A stretch of DNA of 7,260 bases from Planctomycetaceae bacterium (GTDB taxonomy: Bacteria > Planctomycetota > Planctomycetia > Planctomycetales > Planctomycetaceae). The stretch covers positions 1 to 7,260 of the forward strand of contig JAGQQP010000203.1 of NCBI GenBank assembly GCA_020426085.1, given 5' to 3'. The position numbers and the translations under genes are program-made. The first letter of the stretch is position 1, and the number at the start of each line of letters is the position of its first letter. This document shows positions 1 through 5,816 of this stretch, in pieces. The notes below the pieces were generated by a model. That model had not been told where the DNA came from. It saw only the letters and a list, made by a program, of their open reading frames with translations, and ran no database searches.

Positions 1-19
1 GTTTCTTGACAGTACAATA

Positions 20-1156
20 TTATTTAAGAGGAAGAGTGATTTCCCGCTTCTCGGGTCGCCCATAGAAAAAGCCCTGCAGCAGATCAAAACCAATTTCACG
101 ACAGAGGTTGCCGTCCTGCTCATTGTCAATTCCCTCAGCGATCGTCTGGATCTGATTTTCACGACAGAACTGGACCAGTGTTTCCACAATCGAGAGCTGG
201 CGGCTGCTGCCTGTTGCCAGACCGTCTACCATGGCCCGATCAAATTTGACGTAATCAGGAGGAACTTCTATCAGTTCCCGTAAGCGAGACTGCCCGGCTC
301 CAAAATCGTCATAAGCCAGTTTGATATTCCGATCATGCAGGTTCTGTTTGAATTCACGAATTCTCTGCAGGTCTGGCACCGCTGCTTCATGTATTTCCAC
401 AACAAGTTGCCAGGTTCCCAGCAACTGATTGATCTCGCCTAAAGATTCAATGAGTTCGTTATCCAGTAATTCATGGTGATGAGTATTGACGAAAATATGA
501 CTCTGAGCAGGAAACGGGGCTAATTCCTCGGCCGTTTTGACACGCGATCCATCACTGAGATTTGTTTCCAGTCCCAGTTGAGTCGCAGTCTGAAACAGTT
601 GATAAGGTGACTGCAGTCCGGGAATGTCACAGCGGATGAGTGCTTCGACACCATGCCGGCTCAAGTCCTTTGTACTGACGATGGGCTGATAAGCCATCCA
701 GAATTGTTTCTGATTCAAGACCTGATGCATCTGTGTAATCATCCAGCGGGACTCCATCCCGTCGACTTCGCAAGTGTGGTAATCAGGCTCCTGCTGCTCC
801 TCCATACGGCCCAGCTGAAATTCCAGTGATGCAAACTGCAGCAGGTCGCCTTCACCAACGGGCGTTGGTTCTGTAACACGACGCCCATTCACATAAGTAC
901 CATTGGTACTGCCTAGATCCTTTAAAATGACGACCTGGCCAATGGCAATGATTTCCGCATGAAACTTGGAAATATCATTGGCGATCAATATCAGATCCGC
1001 TTCCGGGCTGCGGCCCAGTTTAAAGGTTTCACTGCGTAGAATCGTTCGGGTCGCATTGGATTCGTGAGAACAGCAGCCTTGCAGAAACCAGCAGGTTTCA
1101 CGAGACGGGCCGTGTTCATTTTCTGTGGTTGAATGATGTTGATTGAGATTTAGCAT
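20..1156 (-). CDS. FHA-EAL fusion protein, predicted c-di-GMP phosphodiesterase
   Basis: A soluble 378-aa protein (numbered from the ATG at 1156) with two domains. Residues ~23-118 form an FHA domain, a phosphothreonine-binding fold. It has the strand around GR (R49), the S63-K-F-H66 motif and GSTNG (82-86), so the usual peptide-contact residues are present. Residues ~138-372 form an EAL domain, which hydrolyses c-di-GMP to pGpG. It has YQP (156-158), EAL (171-173), N224, E254 and E257, DDFG (283-286), K304, E341 and Q361, matching the catalytic set known from active EAL enzymes such as RocR. There is no GGDEF domain, signal peptide or membrane segment. Start choice: an in-frame TTG at 1192 would add 12 residues, but it lies inside a stem-loop and has no ribosome site. 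The ATG at 1156 has AGGAT 7 nt upstream. The gene lies 63 bp after the kinase gene, so cotranscription is likely. Oddity: the loop after DDFG reads GAGQSRL rather than the common GxGYSSL. Domain assignment is firm; activity is inferred. Confidence 0.93.
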   Translation of the reverse strand: MLNLNQHHSTTENEHGPSRETCWFLQGCCSHESNATRTILRSETFKLGRSPEADLILIANDISKFHAEIIAIGQVVILKDLGSTNGTYVNGRRVTEPTPVGEGDLLQFASLEFQLGRMEEQQEPDYHTCEVDGMESRWMITQMHQVLNQKQFWMAYQPIVSTKDLSRHGVEALIRCDIPGLQSPYQLFQTATQLGLETNLSDGSRVKTAEELAPFPAQSHIFVNTHHHELLDNELIESLGEINQLLGTWQLVVEIHEAAVPDLQRIREFKQNLHDRNIKLAYDDFGAGQSRLRELIEVPPDYVKFDRAMVDGLATGSSRQLSIVETLVQFCRENQIQTIAEGIDNEQDGNLCREIGFDLLQGFFYGRPEKREITLPLK

Positions 1157-1163
1157 GAGATTG

Positions 1164-1168
1164 ATCCT
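1164..1168 (-). promoter_or_regulatory. Shine-Dalgarno of the FHA-EAL gene
   Basis: Read on the minus strand this is AGGAT, 7 nt before the ATG at 1156. It is the clearest ribosome-binding site among the four genes here. It favours ATG 1156 over the TTG at 1192, which has no purine-rich site upstream. Confidence 0.6.
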
Positions 1169-1169
1169 G

Positions 1170-1196
1170 CGAATTGCTGTGGTTGAGCGCAATTCG
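1170..1196 (-). promoter_or_regulatory. Intercistronic perfect inverted repeat (stem-loop)
   Basis: The arms CGAATTGC (1170-1177) and GCAATTCG (1189-1196) are perfectly complementary over 8 bp, with an 11-nt loop. In the minus-strand transcript the hairpin starts 23 nt after the kinase stop codon and ends one base before the AGGAT ribosome site of the FHA-EAL gene. No U-run follows, so it is not a standard intrinsic terminator. Possible roles are an mRNA stability or processing element, control of ribosome access, or a dyad protein-binding site. The repeat is plain in the sequence; its role is inferred. Confidence 0.45.
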
Positions 1197-1219
1197 TATT
1201 AGAAACCTTCTGAGTAATA

Positions 1220-4072
1220 TTATTGAATTTCAATTGACTGCCTGGTATGCCGGTAAGAACTGGTGTTTTCAACAGCAGTTAAATCCGCTTCGTTTAATGC
1301 GAGAATAAGATCGTTGTCTGTCTGGTATTCATCTGACAGGAGCAGGGTGTGAGCGGCAGCACGTTGCAGCAGGATTCCAGTAGCAGTGACAGCTCTTCCG
1401 AAATAATCCATTTTGCCATTCATGGTTTTCGCAAGGGCATTTCCCCGGTGTAGAGCCAGCCCCAGCGGTAAAGCGTCTGTTGCGTTCGCAGATCGATCAA
1501 GCAGCTTGGCGGCCAGCTGAATGGCTTGAGTGGAGTCTCTGAAGATGATCAGTGTCCGGTCTTCCTGTGCTTTGGCAATTTCACCACCATGCAGTTCTGC
1601 CAGTTGACAGAGGTATTTCATTTCAGATTCGATTTGATGCAGCGCTGTGACATCTCCGGAGACTGAGAACAGTTCTTCTATCCCGTCGATCTGAACTCCC
1701 AGAATTGTAAACGTTGAGAAATCCATCAGTTGCTGACTGGAGAGTACCTGTTCTGGAAACAGTTCGCGGAACAGTTCAATACGACTGGCATCAGCGGCAG
1801 TCAGTACATCATTTTTTCGAATGCTGCGTTCCAGTCGAAGCAGAATCGGAATTTCATATTCATTTTTCAGAATCAACCGCTGCCTTCCCGGGCTCAACGG
1901 GGTCATGGACTGATCATGACCTGCAGCTGAAAGATTCAGTTTCAGTGTGTTTTGTTTTGACTCAGAACTGATGCCGACCGGGATCGTATAAGGGACCTGA
2001 GGACCTCGGATCGTGTAGCTGCCGGGATCGAGTTCCAGGTCCAGTTCCAGCATCTCACCAGGCTGCAGCTTCAGTTGTGATACGACATGCGGTGCATGTT
2101 CCGGTCCGCCGATACAATAGGTGTTGAGATCGGATTTTCTGATTTCCGGATGAACTTGAAAGATCAGTTCAATCGCGTTCTGGAAATCGACTTCGAAGTC
2201 AAGATCACAGGCTTCGCAGTATTCATGTTTTTTGATGTCATCCAGGGTATCACGCACGGTCGTCGAAATACGACAAGCCGGGCAGAGGATGTCCCAGTGC
2301 AGTTGCAGAATTCCCTGAGTGCAGGCATGCAGACAGGTTTCAGTAAGTTGTTCTCGCTGACAGTCGACTGCATCAGCCAGAGCGAATGGCCGGATGCGGG
2401 CGATCTCCTGGGCGGCTGCAGTATTGATAAACTTTTCCAGTGCAGTGGTGCAGGACTGGTCTGCACCGCGTTGCTGGATCTGGCTGATGCGCTCGCTCAG
2501 GCGTGACTGAATTCGCTTTTTGACGGGGGGCGATGCCTCAAACGGGTCTAATTGCGCTTGCCGATAATTCTGTTTTGAAATGATCTGGTCGATACGTGGA
2601 TAGATCTCATTTAGTTTCTTGCGCCCGTTCACATTGACTTCCAGGTAAGCCAGCAGGCGGCCAAGAATTCCGCGTGGTGCTATTTTTACCTGGTGGACGA
2701 GGTGTGTTCCACCCTGCGGTAAGGGATGCAGCTGGACAACACTGGAAAACCATTGGAAGGGGCCGGTCGTGAATTCGCGAACAACACCCAGTCGCTTACC
2801 TTCGATCCATTCAAACGGGTGTTCCCGCCATTCCAGTCTGGCCCAGCCCAGTCGAAAGGAGCCGGTTTTGGATATCGCACCATGTTCATCGCGGCCGGTT
2901 GTATATTCAACGGGAGGGAGCCCGATTGCGTGATTAATACGTTCTGTATTGGAAACAAATGGCCAGAGATCTTCTGGAGAGCAGGATAAATCCCACTCCC
3001 AGCTGGCTTCCATGACTCTGGTATCGCTGACAGGAGTCAGCGGATGCTGTGGCGCAGGTGTTAATTCACCTGCCAGGATTCGTCCAATTTCATCACGCAG
3101 GTGTTCTCCATCTGCGAATCGTGCTTCCGGGCATTTCTGTAGACAGCGTTCCACAAGTGCAGCTACCGCGTCGCTGACTTCGGGGTTGAGCTTTTTCAGA
3201 TTGGGAGGCTGATCGAAACAATGCATGGTGATCAGCTTCATGGAATCCTGAGCGAGGAAAGGGGGGCGACCTGCAAGAAGTTCAAACAGAGTAATCCCCA
3301 GCGAATAAATATCTGTTGCCGGTTGGATGGGAGCGGTATCCATACACTGCTCGGGTGCAAGATAGTAAGGGGTTCCCAGCATTGCTCCGGTTTTAGTCAG
3401 CGCCAGAGACTCACTTTGGTCCATCTGCCGCGCCAGACCGAAATCGGTAAGTTTGACGACAGGGTGCTGACCGTTAGAAATCATTGCATTCAGAGTGTCT
3501 GTAGCAGAATTTGAGGTGTTTGTGAAATCTCCCAACAACACGTTCGCGGGTTTGATATCCCGATGGACGATTCCTTTTCGATGTGCAAAACTAAGTGCAT
3601 CTGCGACATCATAGACGATTCTCAGTGCCGCTTTTTCAGACAGTCTCTTCTGGGTATTGAGAAGCTCCTTCAGGTCGATGCCGGGCACGTACTCCATTGC
3701 CAGATACAGCTTCTGCTGATATTCACCCGCTTCGAGTAAATTGGTGACGTGGGGATGATTGATCTCAGCCAGCAGCCGCAACTCTTTCTGAAAACGTTCT
3801 ACCAGATGAGGATTCGAGTCCACCGACTCCTGGTGGACTTTGATGGCAATTTCCGAATGATCGGCTGGGTTAATGGCCAGGTAAACGTTTGCCATGCCTC
3901 CACTGCCCAGCTTACGAATCACAGGGTACGCACCAATCATAGCAGGACTGGAATCTCCTCTTTGAATTGGCGGAGATTTTACTATGGGGGCTGAAACCTG
4001 TGTCTGATCAGCGGGCTCAGGGAGTGAATGATTCTTCTGGTTCCCTGATTCCTCTGCCGAGGGTGTCTGCAT
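1220..4072 (-). CDS. Ser/Thr protein kinase fused to SRPBCC, DUF5939 and degenerate cyclase domains
   Basis: A 950-aa multidomain signalling protein with no evident membrane segment. Residues 1-45 are a polar, proline-rich leader. Residues ~47-335 are a Hanks-type (PknB-like) kinase: glycine loop GSGGMANVY (56-64), K78, alpha-C E97, HRDIKPAN (170-177, catalytic D172), DFG (210-212), APE (239-241), D254, and activation-loop T226/T228. All catalytic residues are present. Residues ~353-500 resemble an SRPBCC (START-like) ligand-binding domain. Residues ~545-780 match DUF5939, with a zinc-ribbon pattern CPAC (597-600) and CEAC (619-622); this module normally precedes class III cyclases. Residues ~786-905 align with an adenylate/guanylate cyclase domain (HGG at 828-830, DYFG at 889-892). 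However, the first metal Asp is Q794 and the transition-state Asn/Arg are T896 and I900; D838 is kept. Cyclase activity is therefore doubtful. The start at 4072 is the first possible one, with an in-frame TAA 36 nt upstream; the ribosome site is weak. The FHA-EAL gene follows 63 bp downstream. Confidence 0.93.
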   Translation of the reverse strand: MQTPSAEESGNQKNHSLPEPADQTQVSAPIVKSPPIQRGDSSPAMIGAYPVIRKLGSGGMANVYLAINPADHSEIAIKVHQESVDSNPHLVERFQKELRLLAEINHPHVTNLLEAGEYQQKLYLAMEYVPGIDLKELLNTQKRLSEKAALRIVYDVADALSFAHRKGIVHRDIKPANVLLGDFTNTSNSATDTLNAMISNGQHPVVKLTDFGLARQMDQSESLALTKTGAMLGTPYYLAPEQCMDTAPIQPATDIYSLGITLFELLAGRPPFLAQDSMKLITMHCFDQPPNLKKLNPEVSDAVAALVERCLQKCPEARFADGEHLRDEIGRILAGELTPAPQHPLTPVSDTRVMEASWEWDLSCSPEDLWPFVSNTERINHAIGLPPVEYTTGRDEHGAISKTGSFRLGWARLEWREHPFEWIEGKRLGVVREFTTGPFQWFSSVVQLHPLPQGGTHLVHQVKIAPRGILGRLLAYLEVNVNGRKKLNEIYPRIDQIISKQNYRQAQLDPFEASPPVKKRIQSRLSERISQIQQRGADQSCTTALEKFINTAAAQEIARIRPFALADAVDCQREQLTETCLHACTQGILQLHWDILCPACRISTTVRDTLDDIKKHEYCEACDLDFEVDFQNAIELIFQVHPEIRKSDLNTYCIGGPEHAPHVVSQLKLQPGEMLELDLELDPGSYTIRGPQVPYTIPVGISSESKQNTLKLNLSAAGHDQSMTPLSPGRQRLILKNEYEIPILLRLERSIRKNDVLTAADASRIELFRELFPEQVLSSQQLMDFSTFTILGVQIDGIEELFSVSGDVTALHQIESEMKYLCQLAELHGGEIAKAQEDRTLIIFRDSTQAIQLAAKLLDRSANATDALPLGLALHRGNALAKTMNGKMDYFGRAVTATGILLQRAAAHTLLLSDEYQTDNDLILALNEADLTAVENTSSYRHTRQSIEIQ

Positions 4073-4179
4073 TGCATTGATTCCACAAAGCGATTTACAT
4101 GGAGTTTAAGTAAATAAAACTTAGGTCGGGGAACGGCAGGAGCAAGCAGGTTCTTTGTTTACGAGAGGAATATCACGCA

Positions 4180-4210
4180 ATTATTTCAACTATTACGCTG
4201 GATGAGTCAA
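4180..4210 (-). promoter_or_regulatory. Possible sigma70-type promoter for the kinase operon
   Basis: In the 153-bp spacer before the kinase gene, the minus strand reads TTGACT (4210-4205), 19 nt, then AATAAT (4185-4180). Each hexamer is one mismatch from the sigma70 consensus. The 19-nt spacing is longer than ideal and planctomycete promoters are poorly known. If used, the leader before the kinase ATG would be about 100 nt. I see no convincing terminator between the upstream 373-aa gene and the kinase gene, so read-through is equally possible. Confidence 0.25.
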
Positions 4211-4225
4211 GCCGGAGAATTGATA

Positions 4226-5347
4226 TTATCGATCCAGATCCACGGCAAATGAGGTGTTATTAGCAACAGGAAGTACAGGTGAGTACTGCTGTTTACGCCA
4301 GCCATAGGCATTACCACCCGGATAAATGGCAAATCCCAAATAAGCGTCAACTGTTCCTGTGTCCGAAGGCATAATGAAATTGGCCTGCCCGAACAGAGCG
4401 ACGTGTTTATTCAGGGGGACATGAAAGTCAGAGCCGAATGCGATCTGCACGCTCGTGTCAGAAGCATCCCCCAGTGCCGCATTCACCTGACCATGACCTT
4501 CAGCAGCTCCCAGCCAGAATGTCGTTTCTGCTGCGTGATCCCAGGTCTGTCGATAATAGAAGGCACCTTGTGCCAGGGGATCGAGGGTCACAGGAATGCC
4601 TGCCCAGTCAGCATTGGCACCAGAAGTGGGGAACATGAAAAACGCGCCGATTTCCTGAGTTTCATTCAATGAGTATCCGCCCTGCATTCGAAGCTGACTT
4701 AGAGAGACCTTCGAGTAATCCTGCTGATAGAGATAGTCAAAGACGACTGCCCAGCTGATGCGTTCGTGTCTCTGGAAAAAACCCAATGTGGTAAAACTTT
4801 GTGTGCGTGAGCTGGCTCCATCGATTTGTGAAGTCACACGGACGGCGTGGTCCGTCAGGTTGACGGCTGTGCCAATCTGAAATCCAAGAGTCGAGTCTTC
4901 GAATAACTGAAATCCATAATTGGCATGCAGTCGGGAACCGAAATGGGCGTTGACGCCAAAATCCTGCGGCTGCTTGGAGCCTTCCAGGCCTAGAAATAAT
5001 TCCAGCTGTTTCGTTTGCTCTGATTCCAGTGAGATCACACACGCAGGTTCTTCATCATGATACGAGACAGGATCCAGGTCGATTTGATCAAACGCGGATG
5101 GGGAGAGATGGTTTTCTACTTCTGCCAGTTGAGGATGATTGCGGTACAGGTTATGTGAATCGAAATTGAGCTGGTCTGCTGAATCAGAATTCAGTTCAAG
5201 CCCCTGATCTGTGAACTGATAATGTTCCACCAGTTCAGTTTCGCTGGTGAATTGTTCTGCTGATTCTGCGATGTTCTTTTCCCATAAGCAGAGGGTGAAC
5301 ATGATAAGAAAAAACTGACAGCAACTCTTAGCACGATTGAAAAACAT
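4226..5347 (-). CDS. Secreted beta-rich protein, probable outer-membrane beta-barrel (DUF6666-like)
   Basis: A 373-aa exported protein. The N-terminus has a Sec signal: charged start, hydrophobic stretch ~11-22 (QFFLIMFTLCLW), then a likely cleavage site after AESA (27-30). No lipobox is present (the Cys is preceded by Leu), so it is not an obvious lipoprotein. Residues ~31-110 are acidic and polar, probably a flexible or periplasmic linker. Residues ~116-345 alternate short hydrophobic/aromatic beta strands with Gly/Asp/Asn turns, as in beta-barrel proteins; examples are the segments around 147-164, 188-206 and 315-351. The GLEGSKQPQDFG segment (120-131) resembles what I recall of the planctomycete-specific DUF6666 family, but that is from memory only. 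The C-terminus lacks the aromatic last residue typical of many porins. No function is known to me. The gene lies 153 bp upstream of the kinase on the same strand and is divergent from the sialidase gene. The ATG at 5347 directly precedes the signal peptide; the GGA 2 nt upstream is too close to be a good ribosome site. Confidence 0.85.
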   Translation of the reverse strand: MFFNRAKSCCQFFLIMFTLCLWEKNIAESAEQFTSETELVEHYQFTDQGLELNSDSADQLNFDSHNLYRNHPQLAEVENHLSPSAFDQIDLDPVSYHDEEPACVISLESEQTKQLELFLGLEGSKQPQDFGVNAHFGSRLHANYGFQLFEDSTLGFQIGTAVNLTDHAVRVTSQIDGASSRTQSFTTLGFFQRHERISWAVVFDYLYQQDYSKVSLSQLRMQGGYSLNETQEIGAFFMFPTSGANADWAGIPVTLDPLAQGAFYYRQTWDHAAETTFWLGAAEGHGQVNAALGDASDTSVQIAFGSDFHVPLNKHVALFGQANFIMPSDTGTVDAYLGFAIYPGGNAYGWRKQQYSPVLPVANNTSFAVDLDR

Positions 5348-5456
5348 TTCCGTATTGTCCAGACCTGATGTGGGTTTTGATTGACTGGCGCCTCTCAGTC
5401 TTTATCGACTTGAACAATCCTGCTGCAAAGTATTTTTTATAAGGTTTTCCTGATTC

Positions 5457-5475
5457 ACGGGAGTCTCTTTCCCGT
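5457..5475. repeat. Short inverted repeat, 6-bp arms
   Basis: ACGGGA (5457-5462) and TCCCGT (5470-5475) are perfect complements around a 7-nt loop. The element lies about 110 nt upstream of the leftward 373-aa gene and could be a leader hairpin or operator. It lacks a U-run on either strand, so it is not a clear terminator. Its small size means chance is possible. Confidence 0.3.
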
Positions 5476-5651
5476 TCCCAAAAATACCAGCCTGGATCTG
5501 CGCGCATGTCAGCACGAATGATTTAAAACGGTCGAAATCAGTACACAGTTCCTGTCTGCCTGGAATTAATTTACACCTTCATTTTTCTTTAAAATCAGAG
5601 CAGGTGAATTCAGATAAATAGATCGAAATGAACGCTTATAGATTAGAAAAC

Positions 5652-5699
5652 TCACTATTTCGGAGTTCGACAGCCTGCGCAATCTGCCCTCAATAGTGA
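5652..5699. repeat. Spaced inverted repeat, 8-bp arms
   Basis: TCACTATT (5652-5659) and AATAGTGA (5692-5699) are perfect complements separated by 32 bp, about 120 bp upstream of the sialidase start. The spacing suits two half-sites for a DNA-binding protein as well as an RNA hairpin. Function is inferred only. Confidence 0.3.
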
Positions 5700-5727
5700 A
5701 AATTAAATTCATTAATCTTGATCATTC

Positions 5728-5742
5728 CAGGCGGAAAGCCTG
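5728..5742 (+). repeat. Small hairpin in the sialidase leader
   Basis: CAGGC (5728-5732), loop GGAAA, GCCTG (5738-5742): a 5-bp GC-rich stem 74 nt upstream of the sialidase ATG. It would lie in the leader if transcription starts upstream. Weak on its own. Confidence 0.25.
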
Positions 5743-5816
5743 CTCGCTCTTGGAAAAAACCACCGTTACAATCGATTCACTTTCGCGTAAATCATCAGTA
5801 ATGGAATCGGGCTGGC

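Larger units (their letters stand above)
5348..5816. other. 469-bp divergent intergenic region
   Basis: This spacer separates the leftward 373-aa gene from the rightward sialidase gene and must contain the start signals for both. It is AT-rich with stop codons in every frame, and I find no credible small gene (for example the ATG at 5507 runs only 6 codons). It holds three small inverted repeats, listed separately. A TATAAA-like stretch (minus strand, around 5437-5442) could be a -10 element for the leftward gene, but I cannot pair it with a convincing -35. No sigma70 pair could be assigned for the sialidase gene. Confidence 0.6.

Noticed and set aside
1..19. Possible terminator after the FHA-EAL gene
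   Set aside because: Only 19 bp remain before the window edge and no hairpin can be seen.
14..1226. Shared AATAATATT at the stop codons of both the FHA-EAL and kinase genes
   Set aside because: The match is only nine AT-rich bases, and the flanks differ completely, so there is no evidence of a repeat or recombination site.
2087..2506. 139-codon open frame antisense to the kinase gene
   Set aside because: It overlaps the well-supported DUF5939 coding region; the antisense translation has no recognisable features.
4107..4123. TAAGT/ACTTA inverted repeat before the kinase gene
   Set aside because: The 5-bp AT-rich arms in an AT-rich spacer are expected by chance.
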